Assembly: GCA_016209145.1 (NCBI GenBank)
Contig: JACQWT010000094.1
Coordinates: forward strand, 1 to 35,913
Direction of reading: 5' to 3'
Source: Deltaproteobacteria bacterium
GTDB lineage: Bacteria > Myxococcota_A > Polyangia > Polyangiales > Polyangiaceae
DNA: 35,913 nt
The notes beneath the pieces are model-generated. The model did no database searches. It was not told the origin of the DNA and was given only the letters and a program-made list of their open reading frames with translations. A program made the translations under genes and the position numbers. Positions 8,878-18,705 of the stretch are shown here, in pieces. Position 1 is the stretch's first letter; each line of letters begins with the position of its first letter.

Positions 8878-10939
8878 ATGAGCTACCTCCGTTGGATCGG
8901 TGCTTCTCTCGTTGTCTTGCTCGCCGCGGCCGCCAGTTGCGGCGGCGATGACGCCGATGTCATCGTAGGCCCGGGCACCGGCTCGGGCGCTACGGGCGCC
9001 GGGGCGGCGGGCGGCACCTGGCAGGCCGGCTCAGGCGGGACCGTGGCGTCCGACAAGGACACCGACGGCGATACGATCTCCGACTACCACGAGGGCGCGC
9101 CGGCCACGGACATGGATCAGGACGGCAAGCCCGACTACCTCGACGACGACTCGGACGGCGACGGCATTCCCGACGCGATCGAGGCGGGTGATGCGGATGT
9201 GGCCACGGCGCCCGTTGACTCCGACGGGGACGGCAAGCCGGACTTCCAGGACAACGACAGCGACAACGACGGCCTGGCCGACGCCGAGGAGGATCTGGAC
9301 CACGACGGCGAGCTCGATCCAGGCGAAACCGATCCCAAGAAGGCGGACACCGACGGGGATGGCGTGTCCGACCTGGTCGAGGGCGTCGCCGGCACCGACC
9401 CGCAAGATCCGGCGGACAACCCCCCAGGCCCAGGGCAACTTCGTCTTCCTCGTGCCCTACCAGGCCCCGCCCGAGCCGCCCGAGGACGACCTGCGCTTTC
9501 GCACCAGCATCCGCAAGGTCGATCTCTACTTCCTCGAGGACATCTCGGTCTCCATGGACGCGGAGCTCGCGTCGATTCACAAGAACGTCGTCACCGTTCT
9601 CGCCGAGCTGACCTGCGATCCGGGCGAGACCCCGCAGTCCTGCCCGGCGGACTGCGCCAAGGACTGCGGGAACGATAGCTGCGATGCGGGCGAGACCGCC
9701 ACGAACTGTCCCCAGGATTGCCTGGGAACGTGCGGTGACGGCCTTTGCATCGGCAACGAGAACGCCGTCGCCTGCGCCAAGGACTGCGCCGCAGGCTGCG
9801 GCGACCACGCCTGCGGCGGGGGCGAGACGCCGGGGAGCTGCCCCTCCGACTGCGCCGGAAGCTGCGGCGACGGCATCTGCCACGCGGGCGAGCAGGCGGG
9901 GATCACGGCCTGCATCGAAGACATCCAGTCGGGCGCGGGCGTCTTCGGCACCTCCTCTGCGAAAGCAGCCTGCGGCGGCGGGGGATCGTGCGCCCCGGGC
10001 AAGAACGGCAAGTTCGCCTACGAGAACCTACTCAGCATCCAGTCCGACGGCGCCGCCACGCAGAAGGCGCTGCCGGACAACTGCTGGGGCAGCGGCTGTT
10101 GGGAGCCGGGGCTGGCGGCGACGTTCTTCACCGTCACCGGCTGGGGCACGGCCACGGCCACCGCCAAGGGCTACACGCTGCCACCCATGCAGGTGAAGGA
10201 GCCTCCGGCTTGCCCCGCCGAATACCGCGGCTACCCCTGCTTCCGGCCCGACTCGCTGCCCATCATCCTGCTCATCGGCGACGAGCCGTTCCGGCAGTGC
10301 TACCTGCCGGCGGGGCCAGGGCAGGGCAACTGCGTGAGTGGCCCTTCCACCGCCATGGTCAAGCGGGACTTCCACGAGGTCTCCGACGCCGTCAACGCCA
10401 TTGGCGGCAAGGTCATCGGCATCCAGGGCAACAGCGGAGGGCAGACGCTCACCGACGACTTCGCCGCGCTGTGCACCGAAACCGGCTCCTTCGGCGCCAA
10501 CAACAAGCCCCTCGTCTACCAGGGCGCCGACGCCGCCGCGGGCCCGGCCATCGCCGAGGGCGTCCGCGACCTCGCCGCCGGCATGCCGCTCGACATGCGG
10601 GCCATGGTCGAGGACGACCCGGCCGACAAGGTCGACACGATCGCGGCTTTCGTCGACTACCTGGAGACCCACACCCCGGGAACGCCCGAGTGCCTGGACT
10701 GGCCGAACCAGTTCGACAACGGGCCCGACGGCCACAACGACGAGTACCTCGGCGTGACTCCCGGGACCCCGGTGTGCTGGATGATCCACGTCAAGCAGAA
10801 CGAAACCGTGCCGCCTACGGGCTCGGTCCAGATCTTCCGGGCCAGCGTGCTGCTCAAGGGCAACGACGCCATCGATCTGGACAAGCGCACGGTCTACTTC
10901 GTGGTGCCGCCCGACATCTCGAAGCCGGTGCCGCGTTGA
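8878..10939 (+). CDS. Lipoprotein with Ca-binding TSP3 repeats and vWA-like domain (frameshifted)
   Basis: Starts at ATG 8878 after AAAGGAAC, with a lipoprotein signal ([10 protein letters not shown]). A calcium-binding thrombospondin type-3 region follows ([42 protein letters not shown]), then a domain beginning [20 protein letters not shown] and a von Willebrand A-like start, [17 protein letters not shown], whose DxSxS matches a MIDAS metal site. Right after the first vWA helix sits a cysteine-rich insertion of about five units (CGDGxCxxGExxxxCPxDC; roughly 9613-9915), and the A-like domain then resumes. A run of six C at 9420-9425 carries one base too many: removing one joins the two frames as DNPQAQGNF. 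The corrected gene encodes about 686 residues. Either a sequencing error or a real homopolymer shift is possible. It probably acts as a cell-surface adhesin-like protein (inference). Confidence 0.83.
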
Positions 10940-10940
10940 T

Positions 10941-12326
10941 TCAGCGCGGGGGCTTCTGCGGCTCGGTGTACTTCTGGATGTCGCCGCCGCCGACCTCGTA
11001 GAGCGAGCTCGCATCCCCGCCCATCCAGAAGTGGTTCAGGACGCCGAAGCCCATGCCCTCGACGTACTCGCCCGAGCCGGCGTAGGCGAAGAGGTTGACC
11101 TGCACCCAGTCGCCGCCGCGGTCGCGCCGGTACTGGCCGATGTAGTCGCTCGTCATGTCGGACACGTACACGTACCCCGTCCCCGTGTTCGGATCGGTGA
11201 CCACATCCATGCCGTCCATGTGGCTGCCGGCCAGATCGGGATACGCGAACTCGGCCACCCAGGCCGCCGTGGGCTTGTGGAAGGAGTAGACGCGGCGCGC
11301 CCCTTCGTTTGCGGCGTACCAGGTGCCCGTGGTCTCATCGAGCCCCATCTGCGCGATGTCGATGGCCGGGGCGCCGGTGGCCACGGCGTTCGCCACGCCC
11401 GTGCCGAAGACGTACTCGTACACGATGCCCGGATTCCAGGGGCCGCCGAGGTGGTAGGCGCGGTCGGCAACGGCGAAGATCTCCGAGTGATGTACCATGC
11501 CCAGGAGCGGCACGTGGTAGCTCGTCACGTACGTCAGCACGCGCTGCTCGACGGGGCCGGGCTCCTCGGGGTTGTCCGGGTGCTGGTTGGGCTCGAGCTT
11601 GCCGTCGCCGTCCGAGTCGAGCAACTCAACCGTGTAGACGTCGAGCCATTCGCCGTCGGCGTACCAGGGCCCGCGGTTGACGTAGATGAAGTTGCCGTAC
11701 GCATCCACGTCGCAGCCGCCCTTGTACGGGCTGTTGCCCGTGGTGAAGAAGGCGTACTGGTAGTACTTGCCGGTGGGCTTGTCGGGGCCGTTGCCGATCG
11801 GCACGAGCGGCGCGCAGGCCCCCGTGGCCGCGCTGCAGCGCGTGGGCGCCGTGGGATCGCAGGTGGCGACCACGTCCCACTGGGGCGGCTGCACGCTGGT
11901 GTTGCAGCTTCGCACCTGGTTGCCGTAGCAGGAGAACTGGCCCTGGATGCACGGCACGCAGCCCGTCCCGGGCACGCACACCTCGTCGCCGCAGCTCTTC
12001 TCGCCGGCCACCTCTCCGGCCTGGTCGCAGGTAAGGGCGGCGTTCTTGGCGCAGACGATCTCGCCGGGATGGTCCTGGCAAGGGTTGGCGACGGGCTCGA
12101 AGCCGCCATCCGGGCTCTCGCCGTCGGGCGGTTCGGCGTCGGGTTCGCCGCCGCCATCGCCTGGCGATGGGCCCACCGGGACGCCGAACGGCGCGGTCTC
12201 GCTGCCGGCGGCGCAAGCGGGCACCACCTGGCCGACGAGCACGGCGGCTGCGACGGCGGCGCCGAGGGCGCATACGAGCTGGCGGCGGCGCTTGGGGCTG
12301 CTTGTGCCGGGCTTCCTGCGGGCCAT
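10941..12326 (-). CDS. Secreted protein with Cys-rich N-part and propeller-like C-part
   Basis: A 461-residue exported protein; ATG 12326 is preceded by AGGGAGG. After a basic N-terminus and signal (LGAAVAAAVLVGQVVPACA) there is a low-complexity Gly/Pro/Asp spacer and a cysteine-rich stretch (CAKNAALTCDQAGEVAGEKS, CVPCIQGQFSCYGNQVRSC). The latter resembles myxobacterial disulfide domains that carry one paired cysteine per short strand. The remaining 300 or so residues (GCDVDAYGNFIYVNRGPWY, MGLDETTGTWYAANEGARRV, MDVVTDPNTGTGYVYVSDMT) look like NHL/SMP-30-type beta-propeller blades. No catalytic motif is recognised. It converges on the preceding TSP3/vWA gene with a single base between the two stops, and its start faces the gamma-glutamyltransferase gene across a 110-bp divergent promoter region. 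Confidence 0.8.
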   Translation of the reverse strand: MARRKPGTSSPKRRRQLVCALGAAVAAAVLVGQVVPACAAGSETAPFGVPVGPSPGDGGGEPDAEPPDGESPDGGFEPVANPCQDHPGEIVCAKNAALTCDQAGEVAGEKSCGDEVCVPGTGCVPCIQGQFSCYGNQVRSCNTSVQPPQWDVVATCDPTAPTRCSAATGACAPLVPIGNGPDKPTGKYYQYAFFTTGNSPYKGGCDVDAYGNFIYVNRGPWYADGEWLDVYTVELLDSDGDGKLEPNQHPDNPEEPGPVEQRVLTYVTSYHVPLLGMVHHSEIFAVADRAYHLGGPWNPGIVYEYVFGTGVANAVATGAPAIDIAQMGLDETTGTWYAANEGARRVYSFHKPTAAWVAEFAYPDLAGSHMDGMDVVTDPNTGTGYVYVSDMTSDYIGQYRRDRGGDWVQVNLFAYAGSGEYVEGMGFGVLNHFWMGGDASSLYEVGGGDIQKYTEPQKPPR

Positions 12327-12436
12327 GGAGGTGCCTCCCTGGGCTGAAATCCCTGCTTACTGGTTCATGTTACCACGCCCCGGCCCCGGCGCCCAACAGG
12401 GACGCCTTGCCGTGCCGGACGGAGTAGGATCGGCCC

Positions 12437-14305
12437 ATGGCCCGGCAGTGCTACGCGCGGGGGTCGGCACGGGATCGGCTGGCTCCGGTGCTGTGCCTCG
12501 CCCTGCTGTGCGCCGTAAGCTGCCGGCGCCCGGCCCCGGCGCCGCCTGCGATAGGCGCCGCGACGGCGGCGGCGCGTCCGAGTGCCGGCGCGGCAGCCCC
12601 GCCGCCCGGCCCTGGTCCGAGCGCCCGCGCCCCGGCCCGCCGCCTGCCGGCGCGTCAGGCGCGGCCGCCCGCTCTGGCCGTGGGCACGCGCGGGGCCGTG
12701 GCTAGCGCCGAGCAGAGCGCCAGCGAGATCGGCCTGGCCGTCCTGAAACGCGGCGGCGGCGCCGTGGACGCGGCCGTGGCCGTGGCCTTCGCGCTCGCCG
12801 TCACGCACCCGGCCGCCGGCAACATCGGCGGCGGCGGTTTCATGATCGTGCGCACGGCCCGCGGCGAGATCGCGACCATCGATTATCGCGAGAAGGCGCC
12901 GCTCGCGGCGGGGCGCGACATGTACCTCGACGCGCGCGGCAACCCCACGCAAGACAGCCTGCTCGGCGCGAGGGCTGCCGCCATCCCCGGCACGGTGGCC
13001 GGCCTCGGGCTCGCGCACCGGCGCTTCGGCTCTCTCTCCTGGAAGGAGCTCGTGCTTCCGGCCGTGGGGCTGGCGCGCGCCGGGCACCGGCTCGACCGCT
13101 GGCATGCGGCCGATCTCGCGCGCGCCGCAAGCCGGGCGCGGGCGGCCGGTCTGGCCGCCTCGGCCGCGTACTTCGAGAGGCCGGACGGCGGCACCTACGG
13201 CGAGGGCGATCTCTTCGTGCAGCCGGAGCTCGCGGCCACGCTCGCGGCCATCGCCGAACGCGGGCCGGAGGCATTCTACCGCGGGCCCCTCGGCGAGAGG
13301 CTCGTGCGCGGCGTGCGCGAGGCCGGCGGGATCTGGCAGGAGCGCGATCTCGCCCAGTACCAGGCCATCGAGCGCGCGCCCGTCGTCTTTGCCTATCGGG
13401 GCCACCGGATCGCGACCATGCCGCCGCCTTCGGCCGGAGGCGTCGTGCTGGCCCAGATCCTCACGGCGAGCGAGCAGCTCGGCCTGGCGAGCAAGCCCGG
13501 GCACAGCCCGGACGAGGTGCACCTGTACTTGGAGGCGGCGCGGCGCGCCTACGCCGATCGCAACGGCCTGCTCGGCGATCCCGATTTCCTCTCCATTCCG
13601 CTCGCGCGGCTGCTCGATCCGGCGTACGTCGCGCAGAGGATCGCCAGCATCGATCCACGGCACGCCACGGACTCGACCGAGCTCGGCGCGGGGCTGCCGG
13701 CGCCCGCGGCGCGCCGGCGCTCCGAGCAGACGACCCACTTCTCGGTCGTGGACGAGGCCGGCGCCGCCGTGGCCAATACCTACACCCTGAACACGAGCTT
13801 CGGCTCGGGCTTCGTCGTGCCCGGCCTGGGCGTGCTGCTCAACAACGAGATGGACGACTTCTCCGTCAAGCCCGGCAGCCCCAACGCCTACGGGCTCGTG
13901 CAGAGCGAGCCCAACCGCATCGAGCCCGCCAAGCGCATGCTCAGCAGCATGACGCCCACGATAGTGCTCAAGGACGGCGAGCTTCGCGCCGTGATCGGCA
14001 CCCCGGGCGGCCCGACCATCACCACCACCGTGGCGCAGATCGTGCGCGCCCTCATCGACTATGGGCGGCCGATCGAGGAGGCCGTGGCAGCGCCGCGCAT
14101 CCACCACCAGTGGCTGCCCGATGTCGTCTCGGTCGAGGGCGGCGTCGCGCCCGAGCTCGAATCGGCGCTGCGGGCGCGCGGGCACCGGATCGAGAGGCGC
14201 GCGAGCATGGGCCACGCGGACTGCATCGAGATCGATCCGGCCACGGGAGGCCTGGTGGCCGTGGCCGACGTGGCGCGCGGCGGAGGTGCCGCCGTGGCCT
14301 ACTAG
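12437..14305 (+). CDS. ggt: Gamma-glutamyltransferase
   Basis: A 622-residue Ntn-hydrolase that cleaves gamma-glutamyl bonds of glutathione and related peptides in the periplasm, hydrolysing or transferring the glutamyl group. The first 29 residues form a signal with a plausible lipobox (LLCAVSC), followed by a Pro/Ala linker to about residue 75. The large subunit shows SEIGLAVLKRGGGAVDAAVA and NIGGGGFMIV. The autoprocessing and nucleophile site is QTTHFSVVD, with the nucleophile Thr at residue 432, and the small subunit holds NTYTLNTSFGSG, NNEMDDFS and the oxyanion segment SSMTPTIV with GTPGGPTI. All key residues for maturation look present. It is followed after 18 bp by the ThiF-like gene, so co-transcription is likely; no functional link between the two is obvious. 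Confidence 0.95.
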   Translation: MARQCYARGSARDRLAPVLCLALLCAVSCRRPAPAPPAIGAATAAARPSAGAAAPPPGPGPSARAPARRLPARQARPPALAVGTRGAVASAEQSASEIGLAVLKRGGGAVDAAVAVAFALAVTHPAAGNIGGGGFMIVRTARGEIATIDYREKAPLAAGRDMYLDARGNPTQDSLLGARAAAIPGTVAGLGLAHRRFGSLSWKELVLPAVGLARAGHRLDRWHAADLARAASRARAAGLAASAAYFERPDGGTYGEGDLFVQPELAATLAAIAERGPEAFYRGPLGERLVRGVREAGGIWQERDLAQYQAIERAPVVFAYRGHRIATMPPPSAGGVVLAQILTASEQLGLASKPGHSPDEVHLYLEAARRAYADRNGLLGDPDFLSIPLARLLDPAYVAQRIASIDPRHATDSTELGAGLPAPAARRRSEQTTHFSVVDEAGAAVANTYTLNTSFGSGFVVPGLGVLLNNEMDDFSVKPGSPNAYGLVQSEPNRIEPAKRMLSSMTPTIVLKDGELRAVIGTPGGPTITTTVAQIVRALIDYGRPIEEAVAAPRIHHQWLPDVVSVEGGVAPELESALRARGHRIERRASMGHADCIEIDPATGGLVAVADVARGGGAAVAY

Positions 14306-14323
14306 ACAGGGCACAAGGGCAGC

Positions 14324-15052
<729 letters not shown>

Positions 15053-15140
15053 CTTGCGAAGCGCCGATGAACGCTCGCCCGGGCACGGGCAACGGGATCT
15101 GTGAACCCCACAGGTGAAGCAGCGATGGACGCGCTACGCC

Positions 15141-16379
15141 ATGAACCTTCGCCCCGCCCTTCTCCCTCCTGACCATCTTGCCCGTGTCCTGGTACGCCCA
15201 TACGCACTCGGGCACGCGGCTCGTCAGGCGGCCGTCAGCGCGAGCGCGCCCGCAGGGCCGGGCCGCAGCGTACTTCTGTACGCGAGGACCCGGCCCGAGG
15301 ACGCAAGCCGCGATCACGGCCGACTCGGCGAGCCGTCGTGGCCGGCACCGAAGTGTCGTGGACGAATACGTGTCCTGCGCCGTGCGGCCCGGCTGGTAGC
15401 CGCCGGCGCTTCCTTGCTGCTTGCCACAACCGCCACCATCGCTCCGGCGCACGCCTCCGACCCGCCTCATCCTCGGAGCGAGGTGGCCGCGGCGGGTGGG
15501 TACGCGCAGTGGCCGAGCCAGCCCGGCGCCGGCTCGTTCCTGTCGAGCGTGCAACCCGGCAGCGCGCCGGGGGCGCCCTACGGGGCCTGGCGCATGCCCG
15601 AGCCCCAGCCCTACGCCCCGCCCGCGGCGCCGAAGCCCCTGCGCGCGCCCTACCCGCCGTCCTACTACCCTGCGCCCGCGGCCCCGGTCGCGGCGCCGGC
15701 GCCCGCGGCCGACGCCCCGGCCGACCCGAAACCCGACGAGCCCGCGCCGCCGTTTCTCGACCTCGCGGTCGGCACGCTCGTCCCGCTCACCATCGGCGGT
15801 CTGGCCGGGCTCGAGCTGCCCGGCCGGCTGCTCATCCAGGCCGAGGTGGGCTGGATGCCGCCGGCCTACGGCGCGGCCGTCGGCGGGCTCGTGCAGCGCT
15901 TCGCTCCGGCCGGCGTCGACGTGGCGACGCTCATGCAGAGCGCGATCGAGCGGGCGATGGTCGTGCGGATCTCGGGGGGATGGCGGCCGTTCGCGAGCGC
16001 CGGCTTCGAGATCCTGGGTGGCTACACCTACCTGTCCGTCTCGGGCACGCTGTCGCCTGCCTACGTTGCCGGCCTGGTGGGCGTGCCCGTGCCCGCCGAC
16101 GCCTGGGGCGAGCTGCTCCAGGAAGACATCGCGCTTGGCACCCAGCTCCACAACTTCCACGTGGCCGTGGGCTGGCGCTGGGTGGCCTGGAACCACCGGA
16201 TCGTCCGCGCCAACATCGGCTACACGCAGACCATCAGATCTTCGACCACCATCGAGATCCCGAGCCACCCCGAGATCGCCGCACTGGCGGGCCCGACCAT
16301 CGACCAGACCCTGGACGGCATCTACACGCAGTACGTCAAGCTGCCCGTGCTGGGCCTGAGCGCGGGGTATCGCTTCTGA
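15141..16379 (+). CDS. Secreted/outer-membrane-like protein with in-frame repeat element
   Basis: The frame is open from GTG 15114, and ATG 15141 is the first methionine; neither has a good ribosome site. Residues 1-17 (MNLRPALLPPDHLARVL) run into repeat element copy D, read in frame for 59 codons, then RVL is repeated and a normal signal peptide follows (VAAGASLLLATTATIAPAHA). The mature protein has a Pro/Ala/Tyr-rich linker and a C-terminal half rich in alternating strands ending in LSAGYRF. An aromatic final residue and such strands fit an outer-membrane beta-barrel (inference). Without the element the signal would have a 27-residue N-region; with it the N-region is about 90 residues, which may impair export. 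There is no in-frame ATG, GTG or TTG within the element to rescue it. It overlaps the convergent gene by 44 bp. Confidence 0.75.
   Translation: MNLRPALLPPDHLARVLVRPYALGHAARQAAVSASAPAGPGRSVLLYARTRPEDASRDHGRLGEPSWPAPKCRGRIRVLRRAARLVAAGASLLLATTATIAPAHASDPPHPRSEVAAAGGYAQWPSQPGAGSFLSSVQPGSAPGAPYGAWRMPEPQPYAPPAAPKPLRAPYPPSYYPAPAAPVAAPAPAADAPADPKPDEPAPPFLDLAVGTLVPLTIGGLAGLELPGRLLIQAEVGWMPPAYGAAVGGLVQRFAPAGVDVATLMQSAIERAMVVRISGGWRPFASAGFEILGGYTYLSVSGTLSPAYVAGLVGVPVPADAWGELLQEDIALGTQLHNFHVAVGWRWVAWNHRIVRANIGYTQTIRSSTTIEIPSHPEIAALAGPTIDQTLDGIYTQYVKLPVLGLSAGYRF
15192..15368 (-). mobile_element. Short inverted-repeat element, copy D (diverged, in-frame in a gene)
   Basis: The 177-bp insert is in reverse orientation compared with copies A-C. 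It is bracketed by the 9-bp direct repeat CGTGTCCTG (15183-15191 and 15369-15377). Its core retains GACGGCTCGCCGAGTCGGCC and the GTACAGAAGTAC-centred hairpin in the reverse strand, but its ends have drifted from the CGTTCACGCATT consensus, so it is probably the oldest copy. Element plus one duplication is 186 bp, exactly 62 codons, and the host reading frame passes through without a stop. Confidence 0.85.
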
Positions 16380-18687
16380 TGCGCGGCCCGAACAGCAACC
16401 AGGCGAGGGCGTAGCCGCCCGCGCCAAGGTACGCCACGGCCGCAAAGCCGATCTCCATGGCCAGCGCGAGCGAAAGCGCGCTCCCGAGCACGCTCGCCGC
16501 GCCGTTCAGGGCCCAGAGCCATGGTCTGCTGTGACCCGCGAAGCGCACCATGCCCAGGGGGAAGAAGAGCCCCAGCAGGAACCCGACCGGCACGACGAGC
16601 GCCGCGCCGGCCCCGATGCGCCCCAAGCTCGGCCAGCCGAGCGCGGCATTCATCAGCGGGCCCACGATCGCGTTCATCGCGACGATGGCAAGGGCCGCGG
16701 CGAAGCCCCAGCGCCCGAGCCAGTCCGGCCCGAGCCGCGCCGAGGCCATGGCGCCGCTTCCGGCGCCCAGCAGCATGAGGCCGAGCACCGCGGCGGTCGC
16801 CAGGCTGGGATGGCCGAGATAGAGGATGAAGCGCTGCAGCCAGGCGAGCTCGACCAGCATGAAGGCCAGGCCGATGGTCGCGAAGAACAGGCTCGCGCGC
16901 CAGAAGCCGGGCCCGCGCGCCAGCCGGCGGCCGACCGCGAACGGGGCGAAGAAGAGCACGAGCGCCAGCGCCCCCATCGCCGCCACGAGCCACTGCAGGA
17001 CGAGCACGGCGGCCGCGTTGACGCCGGTGCGCTCCAGGGTATGTCGTGGCACCGGGCGCCAGGGCGAGAGCATCTGGAAGAAGAAAGGCCGGTCGTCGGT
17101 CGGCGGATCGAGGCGGATGCCCGCGGCCCGCAGGGCGCGCGGCCCGGTGGCGAGCAGCAGGGAGAAGAAGCCTTGCTCGCGCGAAGGCGCGCCGGATCCG
17201 GGCAGCACGAGCTCGAAGCCCCGCTCGGCGCACACGGCGCGCAGCCGCGCAAGCTCGGCGCCGCGCAGCGCGGGGCGCGACATCAGCACCGTGCCGATGG
17301 AGCCAGCCGTCACCAGCGCCAGGTGCTCCGGCGGCGCGCGCACGCCCGCGGCGCGCAGGGCGGCCTGCACGAGCAGCACGAGCCGCGGGATCTCGAAGCC
17401 GTAGCCGCCGTGCGGCATCCAGCGGCTGGTAGAGACGAGCCCGGAGGGCGAGAGGCGCGACCAGTAGAGGCGGTACGCCTCCAGCGTGTACAGGTTGTTC
17501 TCGCTCAAGGCGTAGGCGCCCGCAGCCGTCGCCGCCCAACTGTCGATCATCGAGATCTGGATGACGTCGTAGCCGCCGGCCGAGCGCGCGAGCACGCTGC
17601 GCCCTTCGCCCACGAGCGCGTTCACGCCGGGCAGGTCGTAGACGTGGCCCGCGAAGTCGGCGAAGCGTCCCCGCAGGGCCGAGACGATGGCGGGGTTGAG
17701 CTCCACCGCGTCGATCCGCCTCGCGCCGCTCAGGCGCGCGGCCAGGATGTCGCGCCCTCCGCCCGCCCCGACGATGGCCACGCTCGCTGCCGGCCGAAGC
17801 TGGAAGCCGACCGAGGTGACGTCGCCGAGCAAGTAGTCAAGGGGCGCGAGCTCGCCGCCGAAGCGGGTGATGGGCGTGCCGGCCGAGCCGTCCTGCTCGA
17901 GCCAGTACTGCGGCGGCGCCGGCATGGCCGGCGCCCTCGCACCCATCCCCCAGCCGAAGGCCGCGCCGTCGCGACTCCAGAAGATGTTGTCGAAAACCGT
18001 CAGGCGCCCCAGCGGCGTCCACTTCTCCCAGATGGGCGTGAGCCGCGGGCCGCTCTCCTCGTACTGCTTGGTGTGCCGCACGGCGTAGGGACGGCCGGCG
18101 GCAACGGTGGCGAGAAGCGCGACCCCGAGGCCGACCGCGCGCCACGCCCGCGCCGGACACACGAGCGCGTAGGCCCCGAGGGGCAGCAGGCCGAGCGCCG
18201 CGCACAGCTCCGGCGTGGGCACGAGGGCCATCAGCGGAACGGCCAGCGCCGCGCCGGCGCAGGCGCCGAACAGATCGGCGGCGTAGCGGCGGCCGATGGC
18301 CGGCCCCGGCGCCGCGAGCAGCAGCAGGCACACGCCGGCGCCCAGGGCCAGCACCGCCGGCAACAGGGCGAGCAGGCAGAGCAGGATGGCGTAGCTGCCG
18401 CACCGCGGGGCGAGGTGCACGATCGCCGCGACGGCGAGCGGCACGAGCACCCCGGCCCCGCAGAGCAGGCGCGGCAGCCGCTCGGCGCGCGGCCGGCCCA
18501 AGGAGAGCCACACCCCGGGCGCGGCAATGCCGAGCATGCTCAGCGAGACCGAGAAGAAGGCCCAGTGGTACCACAGGAGCACGCTCAGCAGCCGTGTCAC
18601 CCCGATCTGCAACAGGACGACGGCAGCCGAGACCAGCGCGAGGGCCAGGCGCTGCCGGGTCGGGGAGGGCGGGCAGGAGCCGGTCAC
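16336..18687 (-). CDS. Membrane-embedded spermidine-synthase-like protein
   Basis: A 783-residue protein starting at GTG 18687. Residues 1-200 form about six transmembrane helices (LVSAAVVLLQIGVTRLLSVL and following). The middle (about 290-520) is a Rossmann methyltransferase-like fold of the spermidine synthase superfamily, with the SAM loop AIVGAGGGRDILAA, the acidic strand IDAVELNP, and YDVIQISMIDSWAATAAGAY followed by ALSENNLYTLEAYRLYW. The C-terminal 230 residues form a second membrane bundle. Fused transporter/spermidine-synthase proteins of this type are widespread but unassigned. The aspartate expected in the polyamine pocket is not clearly conserved, so polyamine synthesis is not supported; transfer of an aminopropyl or methyl group to an envelope substrate is a guess. 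Its 3' end overlaps the convergent gene by 44 bp. Upstream, 18 bp away, is the two-TM gene on the same strand, so the two may be co-transcribed. Confidence 0.85.
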   Translation of the reverse strand: MTGSCPPSPTRQRLALALVSAAVVLLQIGVTRLLSVLLWYHWAFFSVSLSMLGIAAPGVWLSLGRPRAERLPRLLCGAGVLVPLAVAAIVHLAPRCGSYAILLCLLALLPAVLALGAGVCLLLLAAPGPAIGRRYAADLFGACAGAALAVPLMALVPTPELCAALGLLPLGAYALVCPARAWRAVGLGVALLATVAAGRPYAVRHTKQYEESGPRLTPIWEKWTPLGRLTVFDNIFWSRDGAAFGWGMGARAPAMPAPPQYWLEQDGSAGTPITRFGGELAPLDYLLGDVTSVGFQLRPAASVAIVGAGGGRDILAARLSGARRIDAVELNPAIVSALRGRFADFAGHVYDLPGVNALVGEGRSVLARSAGGYDVIQISMIDSWAATAAGAYALSENNLYTLEAYRLYWSRLSPSGLVSTSRWMPHGGYGFEIPRLVLLVQAALRAAGVRAPPEHLALVTAGSIGTVLMSRPALRGAELARLRAVCAERGFELVLPGSGAPSREQGFFSLLLATGPRALRAAGIRLDPPTDDRPFFFQMLSPWRPVPRHTLERTGVNAAAVLVLQWLVAAMGALALVLFFAPFAVGRRLARGPGFWRASLFFATIGLAFMLVELAWLQRFILYLGHPSLATAAVLGLMLLGAGSGAMASARLGPDWLGRWGFAAALAIVAMNAIVGPLMNAALGWPSLGRIGAGAALVVPVGFLLGLFFPLGMVRFAGHSRPWLWALNGAASVLGSALSLALAMEIGFAAVAYLGAGGYALAWLLFGPRIRSDTPRSGPARAA

Positions 18688-18705
18688 GGCGTCTCGATCA
18701 GCCGC

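Noticed and set aside
15099-15113. CTGTG/CACAG inverted repeat downstream of the ThiF-like gene
   Set aside because: Stem of only five pairs, no U-run; too weak to call a terminator or operator.
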